Source: Glaciecola sp. UBA2563
GTDB taxonomy: Bacteria; Pseudomonadota; Gammaproteobacteria; Enterobacterales; Alteromonadaceae
Assembly: GCA_002340325.1 (NCBI GenBank)
Contig: DDLV01000102.1
Location: forward strand, 1-22,579
Length of the DNA stretch: 22,579 nucleotides
Direction of reading: 5' to 3'
The position numbers and the translations under genes were made by a program. This document shows, piece after piece, positions 1 to 8,343 of this stretch. The notes below the pieces were generated by a model. It was given only the letters and a program-made list of their open reading frames with translations, searched no databases and was not told where the DNA came from. How positions within the stretch are numbered: position 1 is the first letter of the stretch; every line of letters starts with the position of its first letter.

Positions 1-31
1 ACCTATCCATTAGGTAAGCACCGATGACGAT

Positions 32-108
32 TGGTCGGTGTGAGAGGATTTGAACCTCCGACCCCTGACACCCCATGACAGTGCGCTACCAGGCTGCGCT
101 ACACACCG
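32..108 (-). tRNA. tRNA-Pro, anticodon GGG
   Basis: Read on the minus strand this is a 77-nt tRNA. The 7-bp acceptor stem (CGGTGTG with CACACCG) is followed by A73 and an encoded CCA. The D arm is AGCGCAGCCTGGTAGCGC, the anticodon loop is ATGGGGT, so the anticodon is GGG, and the T arm contains GGTTCAAATCC. The anticodon stem CTGTC/GTCAG has one T-T mismatch, which I recall also in E. coli proL, the Pro(GGG) tRNA. It reads proline codons CCC and CCU. A short inverted repeat (ACCTA, 5-nt loop, TAGGT) at 1-15 may be the start of its terminator, but the window edge cuts it off. Confidence 0.96.
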
Positions 109-122
109 ACCGTAGGCTGCGA

Positions 123-150
123 ATTATAGGGCAATGGATGGAATTGGCAA
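123..150 (-). promoter_or_regulatory. Sigma-70 promoter of the tRNA-Pro gene
   Basis: On the minus strand, TTGCCA (145-150, 5 of 6 to the -35 consensus) and a perfect TATAAT (123-128) are 16 bp apart. They are followed by a G+C-containing discriminator (TCGCAGCC). Transcription would start near 116, only a few bases before the mature tRNA 5' end at 108. This makes the tRNA an independent unit rather than the tail of the transporter transcript. Confidence 0.8.
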
Positions 151-216
151 GCGCTCATTGAGGCGAATTTTAGATTTTGTAGCGCGATGAGCACAATTAC
201 GCCGCATCTTGAATAT

Positions 217-1173
217 TTAATTGCTTTCAACCACATTTTTAGAACTTTTTGTGCGCCAATAAGACGCAATAAAAGACCCAAAGATATTCATAAACGGTCC
301 GAACAAAGCAGGCGCTAAACCTAGCGTCGCCACTTTGCCAAGCGACACGGCGATCCCAGACGCCAAACCGGAATTTTGCATTCCAACTTCAAATGCGATT
401 GCGCGTGCGTCTGGTTCTGACATCTTGATTAACTTCGCGGCAAAATACCCAATCAAGATCCCGGAGACGTTATGCACAATCACCACGGCTATCAAGATAA
501 AGCCAATGGTTAACAAGCTATCCCGACCCGCTGCTGTAATGACAGCAATTACCACCACAATACCCATCATAGAGATAAGCGGCATAATTCGGCTGATCAC
601 GGGTAGTTTATGGCTGAGAAAATGATTAAATATCAAACCTGCAACAACGGGTAAAATCACAATTTTGCTGATACTCCAAAACATCTGTGCTGTGTTTATT
701 TCGATGTATTGATCGGCAAGTATCGACATAAGAAAAGGTGTCATAAAAGGCGCTAAAAGCGTTGAAAACGCTGTTAACGTCAGCGAAAGCGCAAGATTTG
801 CGCCCGCGATGTATGCCATTACATTTGATGCTAACCCGCCTGATGAACATCCTACCAATACAATACCTGCGGCAATTTCTGCTGGTAATCCAGATACCAT
901 CGCCAGACTCAATCCTAGTATTGGCATTATGGTGTATTGACAGAATAGCCCTATACCCACATTTTTAGGCATTGAAACAACGCGTTTAAAATCCCCTACG
1001 CTCAAGCTTGTGCCCATGCCAAACATAATCAGCATAAGCAAAGGGATGATAAGCTGGGTGAGTGAAAAACTGCCTATTGGGGTAAATACTGAGGGAAACA
1101 ATAAGGCAGCTACCGCTGCCATTAAAATACTAAGGGGAAAAATTAGATTTTTCATATTTAGCGTCGCTAGCAC
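217..1173 (-). CDS. BASS-family (bile acid:sodium symporter-like) transporter
   Basis: This is an integral inner-membrane protein of 318 residues with about nine or ten hydrophobic segments along its length, the normal size for bacterial BASS-family secondary transporters. Recognisable family stretches are GMGTSLSVGDFKRV near residue 52, GCSSGGLASNV near 108, and the C-terminal FEVGMQNSGLA, which matches the conserved E-x-G-x-Q-N sodium-site region. Family members carry bile acids, pantothenate or other organic anions; the substrate here cannot be told. The GTG start at 1173 lies 16 nt after the greA stop and has a weak AAGAAG before it. An ATG at 1155 is a possible alternative, with no visible ribosome site. 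The close spacing suggests co-transcription with greA. Confidence 0.88.
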   Translation of the reverse strand: MLATLNMKNLIFPLSILMAAVAALLFPSVFTPIGSFSLTQLIIPLLMLIMFGMGTSLSVGDFKRVVSMPKNVGIGLFCQYTIMPILGLSLAMVSGLPAEIAAGIVLVGCSSGGLASNVMAYIAGANLALSLTLTAFSTLLAPFMTPFLMSILADQYIEINTAQMFWSISKIVILPVVAGLIFNHFLSHKLPVISRIMPLISMMGIVVVIAVITAAGRDSLLTIGFILIAVVIVHNVSGILIGYFAAKLIKMSEPDARAIAFEVGMQNSGLASGIAVSLGKVATLGLAPALFGPFMNIFGSFIASYWRTKSSKNVVESN

Positions 1174-1189
1174 GCTACTTCTTTATCTA

Positions 1190-1663
1190 CTAAACGTAAG
1201 CAACATCCACGATTTCATATTCGACTGTGCCGGAAGGCGTTTGAATGTTCACGACATCATCTAGTGATTTCCCAATTAACCCTCTTGCAATTGGCGAATT
1301 CACGGAGATAAGGCCGCTTTTAATATCGGCTTCATCATCTCCTACGATACGGTAAGTCGTTTCTTGTTCTGTTTCAACATTGAGTATGGTCGCTGTAACG
1401 CCGAAAATAACCTTTCCATTATTTGGCATTTTTGTAACATCGATAACTTGCGCGTTTGAAAGCTTCCCTTCTATGTCCTGTATTCTGCCTTCACAAAAGC
1501 TTTGTTGTTCTCTGGCTGCATGATACTCGGCATTTTCTTTTAGATCGCCATGTTCACGCGCTTCAGCAATAGCGTTAATAATACGCGGACGATCGACTGA
1601 TTTTAAATGCTCTAGTTCTTCTCTTAATTTAGCCGCACCTTCGGCTGTCATTGGATAGCTCAT
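1190..1663 (-). CDS. greA: Transcription elongation factor GreA
   Basis: The protein has 157 residues (E. coli GreA has 158). It binds RNA polymerase through its secondary channel and stimulates cleavage of backtracked RNA so that elongation can resume. The N-terminal coiled coil carries EAREHGDLKENAEYHAA, including the two acidic tip residues (D40 and E43 here, equivalent to D41/E44) that act in the cleavage centre. The C-terminal FKBP-like domain follows, with GEDDEAD-like and SPIARGLIGK segments. A strong terminator lies upstream, so greA probably has its own promoter, but I could not identify one. A purine-rich AAAGAGAAG precedes the ATG. In many gammaproteobacteria greA also follows carAB. 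Confidence 0.98.
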   Translation of the reverse strand: MSYPMTAEGAAKLREELEHLKSVDRPRIINAIAEAREHGDLKENAEYHAAREQQSFCEGRIQDIEGKLSNAQVIDVTKMPNNGKVIFGVTATILNVETEQETTYRIVGDDEADIKSGLISVNSPIARGLIGKSLDDVVNIQTPSGTVEYEIVDVAYV

Positions 1664-1731
1664 ACGTCTTCTCTTTCTTTTAGCTGGCTCACTCAGCGAA
1701 ATGCTCGGGCGTTTGTGAGTTACATAAACAA

Positions 1732-1760
1732 CAAAACGAATGCATCTGGCATTCGTTTTG
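1732..1760. terminator. Bidirectional Rho-independent terminator between carB and greA
   Basis: A perfect 12-bp inverted repeat (CAAAACGAATGC with GCATTCGTTTTG) surrounds a 5-nt loop. The outer part of the stem is A/T-rich on both sides, so either strand ends in a U-rich run. On the minus strand it lies about 70 nt after the carB stop and would end the carAB transcript before greA. Confidence 0.85.
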
Positions 1761-1831
1761 ACTAACTAACAGCGTTAATTATATTGTAACCTTAGTCGAT
1801 AATCATCTTTTTTCAAGAAGGGCTACATCGA

Positions 1832-4800
1832 CTAGGAATAGAGCTTTTTATGCAGCTCTTGCACTGACGATACATTTGTTTTCGCGTCAGCAGCATTTGA
1901 CTTCATTGTTGCAAATGCGGCATTCATGGTCGTGGTGTAGGCGGTTTTGTTCAGCAATGCTTCCTTGCGGATATATTTTGAATCATCAATGGCTTGACGT
2001 CCTTCTGTTGTATTCACAACATAACAATATTCGCCATTTTTAAGTGCGTCGACAATATGTGGCCTTCCTTCCGTGAGCTTATTAACTTCTTTGCAATCAA
2101 TCCCTGCAAGCTCTAAAACTTCGGCTGTTCCTCTCGTCGCTTCAATAGTAAAACCGTTGCCGATAAGTCGTAACGCCAGCTCAATCGCTCTTGGCTTGTC
2201 CGTGTTACGCACAGAGAGTAACACTTTACCGACTTCTGGAAGAGGTGCTGACGCGCCAAGGGCAGCTTTTGCATAAGCTTCTTCAAAGGTATCCGCCACG
2301 CCCATAACTTCCCCTGTTGAGCGCATTTCTGGCCCAAGTAACGGATCAACGCCATGAAACTTCGCAAACGGTAAAACGACTTCCTTGACTGAATAAAACG
2401 GTGGAATGACTTCTTCTAGCATATTCTGTTCAGCTAAAGACGTGCCTGCCATCACCCGCGCGGCCACTTTTGCAAGTGGAATGCCCGTTGCTTTTGATAC
2501 AAAAGGCACGGTACGAGCTGCCCGCGGATTAACCTCAATCAGATAAACTTCATTATCTTTAATCGCAAATTGCGTATTCATTAAGCCTTTAACGCCAAGC
2601 TCAAGCGCCATCTTTTTCACTTGCTCACGCATTGTCGACTGAATATCTTCACTTAGTGAGAACGGTGGCAAACTGCATGCAGAATCGCCAGAATGCACGC
2701 CTGCTTGTTCGATGTGCTCCATGATCCCGCCTATGAATACATTTTCACCATCACAAATGGCGTCGATGTCGACTTCAATGGCGTCATCTAGAAATCTATC
2801 AAGCAGTACGGGGGATTCATTGGATACTTTCACAGCATCGTTCAAGTAACGCTTGAGGTCTTTCAAGTCATAGACAATTTCCATCGCTCTGCCACCGAGA
2901 ACGTAAGACGGCCTTACCACCAGTGGAAATCCGATTTTTTCAGCGTTTTCCAATGCTTCCTGCATGTTATTGACGGTCGCATTGGCAGGTTGTTTAAGAT
3001 CCAACTTCATTACCATCTGTTGGAAGCGCTCTCTATCTTCTGCTTTGTCGATTGCTTCAGGTGAGGTCCCGATAATCGGCACATTGTTTTTAGCAAGGTC
3101 GCGCGCGAGTTTAAGCGGGGTTTGTCCGCCGTATTGCACTATTACACCTGTTGGCTGTTCTACGCGTACTATTTCCAACACATCTTCTAAGGTAACCGGC
3201 TCGAAATACAACCTATCTGATGTATCGTAATCGGTGGATACTGTTTCGGGATTGCAGTTGACCATGATGGTTTCATAGCCATCTTCTCGCATGGCCAAAG
3301 CGGCGTGCACACAACAATAATCAAATTCTATGCCCTGCCCGATTCTATTGGGTCCACCACCAATAACCATAATCTTGCGCTTATCGCTGACATTGGCTTC
3401 GCACTCTTCATCATAACTAGAGTACATATACGCGGTAGATGTTGAAAACTCAGCAGCACAAGTATCCACGCGTTTAAACACAGGCAGTACTGACAGTGAA
3501 TAACGGTGTTTGCGAAACTCTTCTTCCGTTACATTCGCCAAAGACGCTAAGCGAGCATCGGAGAAGCCTTTGCGTTTAAGTTTACGCATTAGAGGTGGTT
3601 CAATACCTTGCAAGCCGATGCGGTTTACCAAACTTTCGAGTTCGATGATTTCTTCTATTTGGGTTAAATACCAGCGGTCAACATTGGTCAAATGAAATAC
3701 TTCTTCGACGCTCATACCAGCGCGAAAAGCATCACCGATATACCATATACGCTCCGCGCCTGGTTCACGCAATTCATAAACAAGTTTGTTGTGTGCTTCA
3801 TCATCTTCTTCAAAATCCAAAATAGGATCGAAGCCCGTGGCACCAACTTCAAGTCCACGAAGTGCTTTTTGTAGCGATTCCTGTTGGTTTCTACCGATTG
3901 CCATTACTTCCCCAACGGACTTCATCTGAGTCGTGAGACGGTCATTACATCCGGCGAACTTTTCAAAGTTAAAACGAGGAATTTTTGTCACAACGTAGTC
4001 AATTGACGGCTCAAAGGAAGCAGGCGTTAATCCGCCCGTGATATCATTATCCAGCTCATCAAGCGTATAACCCACCGCTAATTTGGCTGCGATTTTTGCA
4101 ATTGGAAAACCAGTGGCTTTCGATGCAAGTGCAGATGAGCGAGAGACCCTTGGATTCATCTCAATAATTACCATACGGCCATTTTTTGGGTTAACACCAA
4201 ACTGTACGTTTGAACCGCCTGTTTCCACGCCGATCTCGCGCAATACTGCCATTGCGGCGTTACGCATAATTTGGAATTCTTTATCTGTAAGGGTTTGTGC
4301 AGGTGCGACGGTGATGGAGTCACCTGTGTGCACGCCCATCGCGTCAAAGTTTTCTATTGTACAGACGATGATGCAGTTATCAGCTTTATCTCTAACAACT
4401 TCCATCTCATATTCTTTCCAGCCAATCAGAGATTCGTCGATAAGCAGCTCAGATGTCGGAGATAGATCCAAACCACGCAGGCATATCTCATTGAATTCAT
4501 CAATGTTGTAAGCGATGCCACCACCCGTGCCACCCATAGTAAAAGACGGTCTGATAATGCATGGGAATCCAATAAGCGATAACACGTCATGCGCCTGGTC
4601 AATGTTATGGGCAATCTCAGCACGAGGGCATTCTAGCCCAATATCGCGCATCGCTTTATCAAACCTTTCTCTATCTTCGGCTTTATCAATGGCGTCTGCA
4701 GTTGCGCCAATAAGCTCTACATCAAACTCCTTGAGTACGCCATGTTTGTTCAAATCAAGCGCGCAGTTGAGCGCGGTTTGCCCGCCCATTGTCGGCAAAA

Positions 4801-5056
4801 TTACATCTGGACGTTCTTTTGCAATAATATTTCTTACGACTTCCCATTGGATTGGCTCGATATAAGTCGCATCCGCCATTTCGGGATCGGTCATAATGGT
4901 CGCGGGGTTAGAGTTGACCAAAATAACTCTATACCCTTCTTCTTTGAGCGCTTTACATGCCTGCGCTCCCGAGTAATCAAATTCACACGCCTGCCCAATA
5001 ACAATAGGACCGGCACCTAGTATCAGTATACTTTGGATGTCTGTGCGTTTTGGCAT
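1832..5056 (-). CDS. carB: Carbamoyl-phosphate synthase, large subunit
   Basis: At 1074 residues it is almost exactly E. coli CarB length (1073). It makes carbamoyl phosphate from bicarbonate, ammonia passed from CarA, and two ATP, feeding arginine and pyrimidine synthesis. Two homologous ATP-grasp halves are visible: the first has SFTMGGTGGGIAYN (about 170-185) and EMNPRVSRSSALASKATG (about 300), the second has SYVLGGRAMEIV (about 710) and EVNPRAARTVPF (about 840). Between them is the oligomerisation region, and after about 936 comes the MGS-like allosteric domain, which in E. coli binds UMP and ornithine. The ATG is 12 nt after the carA stop, with GGAAG at the junction, so the two genes are translated from one message. 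Confidence 0.99.
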   Translation of the reverse strand: MPKRTDIQSILILGAGPIVIGQACEFDYSGAQACKALKEEGYRVILVNSNPATIMTDPEMADATYIEPIQWEVVRNIIAKERPDVILPTMGGQTALNCALDLNKHGVLKEFDVELIGATADAIDKAEDRERFDKAMRDIGLECPRAEIAHNIDQAHDVLSLIGFPCIIRPSFTMGGTGGGIAYNIDEFNEICLRGLDLSPTSELLIDESLIGWKEYEMEVVRDKADNCIIVCTIENFDAMGVHTGDSITVAPAQTLTDKEFQIMRNAAMAVLREIGVETGGSNVQFGVNPKNGRMVIIEMNPRVSRSSALASKATGFPIAKIAAKLAVGYTLDELDNDITGGLTPASFEPSIDYVVTKIPRFNFEKFAGCNDRLTTQMKSVGEVMAIGRNQQESLQKALRGLEVGATGFDPILDFEEDDEAHNKLVYELREPGAERIWYIGDAFRAGMSVEEVFHLTNVDRWYLTQIEEIIELESLVNRIGLQGIEPPLMRKLKRKGFSDARLASLANVTEEEFRKHRYSLSVLPVFKRVDTCAAEFSTSTAYMYSSYDEECEANVSDKRKIMVIGGGPNRIGQGIEFDYCCVHAALAMREDGYETIMVNCNPETVSTDYDTSDRLYFEPVTLEDVLEIVRVEQPTGVIVQYGGQTPLKLARDLAKNNVPIIGTSPEAIDKAEDRERFQQMVMKLDLKQPANATVNNMQEALENAEKIGFPLVVRPSYVLGGRAMEIVYDLKDLKRYLNDAVKVSNESPVLLDRFLDDAIEVDIDAICDGENVFIGGIMEHIEQAGVHSGDSACSLPPFSLSEDIQSTMREQVKKMALELGVKGLMNTQFAIKDNEVYLIEVNPRAARTVPFVSKATGIPLAKVAARVMAGTSLAEQNMLEEVIPPFYSVKEVVLPFAKFHGVDPLLGPEMRSTGEVMGVADTFEEAYAKAALGASAPLPEVGKVLLSVRNTDKPRAIELALRLIGNGFTIEATRGTAEVLELAGIDCKEVNKLTEGRPHIVDALKNGEYCYVVNTTEGRQAIDDSKYIRKEALLNKTAYTTTMNAAFATMKSNAADAKTNVSSVQELHKKLYS

Positions 5057-5068
5057 CTATCTAACTTC

Positions 5069-6220
5069 CTATTGGGTAGTTTGTTGTATAAGCGCAATAA
5101 AATGATCAAACAAGTCGGCCGCTTCATGTGGGCCTGGGCTTGCTTCTGGATGGCCCTGAAAACTAAAGGCGGGCCTGTCAGTAAATTCAATGCCTTGAAG
5201 CGAGTTGTCAAATAAACTCTTGTGCGTCACTTTTATGTTCTCAGGTAAAGTATCCGCGTCCACTGCAAAACCGTGATTTTGACTGGTAATGAGCACATGG
5301 TTTTTTTCAAGGTGCTTAACTGGATGGTTTGCGCCGTGATGTCCAAATTTCATTTTAAGTGTTGATGCACCTGCTGCCAAAGCAAGCAGCTGATGACCAA
5401 GACATATTCCAAATAGCGGGATGCGCTTTTCTAAGAATACTTTAATGGCATCAATAGCATACTCGCAGGGTTCTGGGTCTCCAGGGCCATTGGATAAAAA
5501 TATGCCGTCAGGCGACAATGCTAATACCTCTTCAGCTGGTGTTTTGGCCGGCACTATTGTCAATCGGCAACCTCGAGATACCAACATTCTCAAGATGTTC
5601 TTTTTGGCACCAAAATCATACGCGACAACGTGATAAGGCAAATCTGTTTTACCTTCATCATATCCTTTACCAAGCGTCCATGTTCCATCTGTCCATGGAT
5701 GTTGGTGTGCACAAGTAACCACCTTCGCCAAATCCATACCCTTGAGACCGGGGAAAGCGCGAGCACTTTCAAGCGCCTTCTCAATAAAGGTACTTTCATC
5801 GTCGATAGCCGCATCAAAAGTGGTGATACAACCATTTTGTGCGCCTTTATCACGCAATAGTCTTGTGAGGCGTCTGGTGTCGATATCCGCGATGCCCACT
5901 ATTTTGTTTATTTTTAAGTATTCACTCAGGCTTTGTTGATTGCGAAAGTTACTGCAAATCAAAGGTAAGTCGCGAATCACTAAACCTCTGGCCCATACTT
6001 TATCAGACTCAATATCTTCATCATTTGTGCCCGTGTTGCCAATATGTGGATAGGTCAATGTGACAATTTGTTCTGCATAAGAGGGGTCGGTAAGAATTTC
6101 TTGATAGCCCGTCATTGAAGTATTGAAAACTACTTCGCCGACGGCGCTTCCATTAGCGCCGATCGAAGTTCCTTTGAAAACGGAACCGTCAGCAAGTACT
6201 AAGAGGGCGATTTGAGACAA
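5069..6220 (-). CDS. carA: Carbamoyl-phosphate synthase, small (glutaminase) subunit
   Basis: CarA hydrolyses glutamine and channels ammonia to CarB. From the start chosen here it has 383 residues (E. coli 382). The N-terminal half carries SAVGEVVFNTSMTGYQEI, and the C-terminal class-I glutamine amidotransferase domain shows the nucleophile in GICLGHQ and the His/Glu pair in GHPEASPGPHE. I chose the TTG at 6218-6220 because GGAGGTGA (6223-6230) lies immediately upstream at ideal spacing and the resulting N-terminus, SQIALLVLADGSVF, lines up with E. coli MIKSALLVLEDGTQF. An in-frame ATG at 6232 sits directly against that Shine-Dalgarno sequence and has none of its own. Longer starts reach 6262 without support. 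Confidence 0.97.
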   Translation of the reverse strand: MSQIALLVLADGSVFKGTSIGANGSAVGEVVFNTSMTGYQEILTDPSYAEQIVTLTYPHIGNTGTNDEDIESDKVWARGLVIRDLPLICSNFRNQQSLSEYLKINKIVGIADIDTRRLTRLLRDKGAQNGCITTFDAAIDDESTFIEKALESARAFPGLKGMDLAKVVTCAHQHPWTDGTWTLGKGYDEGKTDLPYHVVAYDFGAKKNILRMLVSRGCRLTIVPAKTPAEEVLALSPDGIFLSNGPGDPEPCEYAIDAIKVFLEKRIPLFGICLGHQLLALAAGASTLKMKFGHHGANHPVKHLEKNHVLITSQNHGFAVDADTLPENIKVTHKSLFDNSLQGIEFTDRPAFSFQGHPEASPGPHEAADLFDHFIALIQQTTQ

Positions 6221-6266
6221 GCTCACCTCCATAATTGTGAAATTTGCGTAAAATCCTTGCAAAAAT

Positions 6267-6314
6267 CTATATAGCTAGTATATTTACACTTTTCCTCTTC
6301 GGAAACAGTGACAT
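6267..6314 (-). promoter_or_regulatory. Possible leader-peptide ORF upstream of carA
   Basis: A short reading frame of 15 codons (MSLFPKRKSVNILAI then TAG) begins with ATG at 6312-6314. GGTGA lies five bases before the ATG, a usable ribosome-binding site. It ends 46 nt before the carA TTG. It lies inside the long putative carA leader and contains a small hairpin (TTTCC, 5-nt loop, GGAAA, 6291-6305). I see no clear attenuator terminator after it, so a regulatory role is a guess from position only. Confidence 0.3.
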
Positions 6315-6412
6315 CGTTTTCACCAAACCGATAAAAAAATTATTTTCCTATAATTTTCAATAATTTATAAAGCCACAGAGTAGCAACAAGTTTTGTTTGG
6401 CAAATTCCGCTA

Positions 6413-6441
6413 AGTATATATTATATGACTAATCAGGTCTA
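6413..6441 (-). promoter_or_regulatory. Putative carAB promoter
   Basis: On the minus strand TAGACC (6436-6441, 4 of 6) and TATACT (6413-6418, 5 of 6) are separated by 17 bp. An A-run lies just upstream that could act as an UP element. A start near 6405 would give a leader of about 185 nt before carA. The gene-free stretch 6221-6554 otherwise holds the leader ORF and A/T-rich DNA. I found no convincing ArgR box and no dapB terminator there. Confidence 0.45.
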
Positions 6442-6554
6442 TAAGTTTTTTATACCAACGAAATCATGCAGAAATAAGCATCTCATCTCTATTTTCTAAC
6501 TAAAGCGCTAAATCATAACAATTCATCAAGATTTACCGCAGAAAGCAATCCACC

Positions 6555-7355
6555 CTACGCAAACCCTAGAACATGTTGCATAGAATAAAGTTTTGGTTCT
6601 TTATCTTTTAACCAAATCGCTGCCGTTAATGCGCCATTAGCAAATGTAAGGCGACTCGACGCTTTATGAGTGATCTCTATGCGCTCACCCATCGTCGCAA
6701 ATAATGCTGTATGCTCTCCCACGATATCACCAGCGCGAATAGTGGCAAACCCTATCGACTTTTCTTTTCTCAAGGCATCGTTGCCATAGCGAGTATATTC
6801 AGCAACGTCTTCAAGACTAACATCCAATGCATCTGCTATTGATTCGCCAATAGCCTTAGCCGTACCTGAAGGCGCATCTTGCTTAAATCGGTGATGACCT
6901 TCGATGACTTCAATGTCAGCATTGTTCATCACTTGTGCTGCCTGCTGCACTAAGTTAAGCATCAGATTAATGCCAACGCTGTAATTCGCTGCAAATACAA
7001 TTGGGATATGGTTAGCAGCATCGTCAATAATCTTGAGTTGACTATCAACAAGGCCAGTGGTACCGATAACAATGGGTTTGTTTGCGTTTATTGCCGTTGA
7101 TAAATTCTGTTCCAAAGCTTGCGGCAAGGTGAAATCTACAAGAATATCAGCTTGGTCAAGGAGTCCTTCAGAGATTGGGGAAACATTGATATATTGACGT
7201 GCAATCCCTGCTAACTCACCCGCATCCATTCCAATAAAATTAGATTCATCACGCACAGCTGCAAACCCTAAACTTGCTTCGCCATGCTGATAACAGGCGT
7301 CAATTAACACTCTGCCCATACGTCCGTTCGCGCCAAAAACACCTATCTTCGTCAT
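6555..7355 (-). CDS. dapB: 4-hydroxy-tetrahydrodipicolinate reductase
   Basis: DapB makes tetrahydrodipicolinate with NAD(P)H in the diaminopimelate/lysine pathway, which supplies peptidoglycan. The length, 266 residues, is normal (E. coli 273). The N-terminal Rossmann motif is GANGRMG (8-14). The catalytic and substrate-binding signature EGHHRFKQDAPSGTA (152-166) keeps the catalytic His and Lys (H154, K158) but has Phe157 where E. coli has the third His of HHRHK. AAGGA lies nine or so bases before the ATG. dapB before carAB is a classic gammaproteobacterial order, but here 334 nt without a gene separate dapB from carA, so carAB probably has its own promoter. Confidence 0.98.
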   Translation of the reverse strand: MTKIGVFGANGRMGRVLIDACYQHGEASLGFAAVRDESNFIGMDAGELAGIARQYINVSPISEGLLDQADILVDFTLPQALEQNLSTAINANKPIVIGTTGLVDSQLKIIDDAANHIPIVFAANYSVGINLMLNLVQQAAQVMNNADIEVIEGHHRFKQDAPSGTAKAIGESIADALDVSLEDVAEYTRYGNDALRKEKSIGFATIRAGDIVGEHTALFATMGERIEITHKASSRLTFANGALTAAIWLKDKEPKLYSMQHVLGFA

Positions 7356-7604
7356 TACCCTAATTCCTTACAATCTTTAGTACCAGTCAACAGCGCTGAT
7401 ACAAAATATGGCATTGCTGTGTAGATTTCACTATGAATTGACTAAATACAAACCATCTCGAGTATTGTTAATTCTTCGCTGCTTAGCTGGTGTGTATTGT
7501 GCCGAACGCGTGAATAACAGTAAACTTTTAATTTATCTGTCATGGCATTTTGATATCCTATCTTTATAGTCGTTATCAACCAAATCTAGTGTAGAAAAAT
7601 AATA

Positions 7605-8279
7605 ATGAATAATATTTATGTATGGGATTTTCCGACACGACTGTTTCATTGGCTGCTCGTAATATCGATTGCGTTTCAGTACGTAAGTACCGAAATACTA
7701 GATGACGCTATGCAATGGCATTTCTATGTCGGTTATTGGATCCTGGGGCTGGTGCTTTTTCGGCTCATATGGGGTTTTGTTGGTCACGTTTACTCGCGCT
7801 TTAGTGCGTTTGTTTGCTCACCGGTCAAGACGTTTAATTATCTAACCGGGAAAGATGAGAAGGTCTATCTTACACACAACCCTGCCGGCGCATGGTCAGT
7901 TATCGTGCTTCTCACCATCATTAGTACACAAGCGGTGTCTGGTCTATTTATAACAGATGATATCTTTTTAGATGGTCCTTATCACAGTGTTGTTAGCAGT
8001 GATTTTGCAGACGCGGCAAATTGGGTTCATCACAACGTTATCAATGCGTTATGGGCCTTTATTGTGATTCATTTAATTGCAGTATTTGCTTATCAATTTA
8101 AGGGCCACAAGTTAGTTCAAGGCATGGTTCATGGCAAGAAACAAACAAGTGAAAAGGAAGCCTTTGCACTAACACCCGGCATCTGGTGGAAATGTGGGTT
8201 GGTAGCACTTATATCATTTGCAGTAATATATTCGCTGGTAGAGGTGATACCACCAGAACCTGACTTTTATGATTTTTAG
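7605..8279 (+). CDS. Cytochrome b561-type membrane di-heme cytochrome b
   Basis: This is a 224-residue inner-membrane cytochrome of the b-type family that includes the NiFe-hydrogenase cytochrome b subunit. It starts with VWDFPTRLFHWLL (His15), a hallmark of the family, and has about five membrane segments near 13-31, 41-60, 97-116, 145-165 and 196-213. Candidate heme-ligand histidines are H15, H39, H142/H143 and H156. HNPAGAWSV (91-99) is a typical family stretch. Such proteins pass electrons between quinol and a periplasmic c-type cytochrome. A c'-type cytochrome gene lies just downstream in convergent orientation and is a plausible partner. The Shine-Dalgarno sequence is weak. No hydrogenase genes are nearby, so the donor and acceptor are unknown. 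Confidence 0.88.
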   Translation: MNNIYVWDFPTRLFHWLLVISIAFQYVSTEILDDAMQWHFYVGYWILGLVLFRLIWGFVGHVYSRFSAFVCSPVKTFNYLTGKDEKVYLTHNPAGAWSVIVLLTIISTQAVSGLFITDDIFLDGPYHSVVSSDFADAANWVHHNVINALWAFIVIHLIAVFAYQFKGHKLVQGMVHGKKQTSEKEAFALTPGIWWKCGLVALISFAVIYSLVEVIPPEPDFYDF

Positions 8280-8300
8280 CTATGCATAAACGCGCATAGC
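8279..8300 (+). terminator. Weak hairpin after the cytochrome b gene
   Basis: GCTATGC (8279-8285) and GCATAGC (8294-8300) form a 7-bp stem with an 8-nt loop beginning inside the stop codon. It is followed by CTAGTTGTCATT, which is only moderately T-rich. It could end the cytochrome b transcript, but it is not a textbook terminator. Confidence 0.35.
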
Positions 8301-8343
8301 CTAGTTGTCATTATCGGGTACGCAAATCGCAATTGAAGAAGAA

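Noticed and set aside
4083..4511. 142-residue open frame on the plus strand
   Set aside because: It is antisense to carB, which is unmistakable, and its sequence has no recognisable motif and no ribosome site.
6221..6554. ArgR or PyrR-type regulatory site before carA
   Set aside because: No pair of ArgR-like half-sites and no convincing attenuator hairpin with a T run could be found in this A/T-rich stretch.
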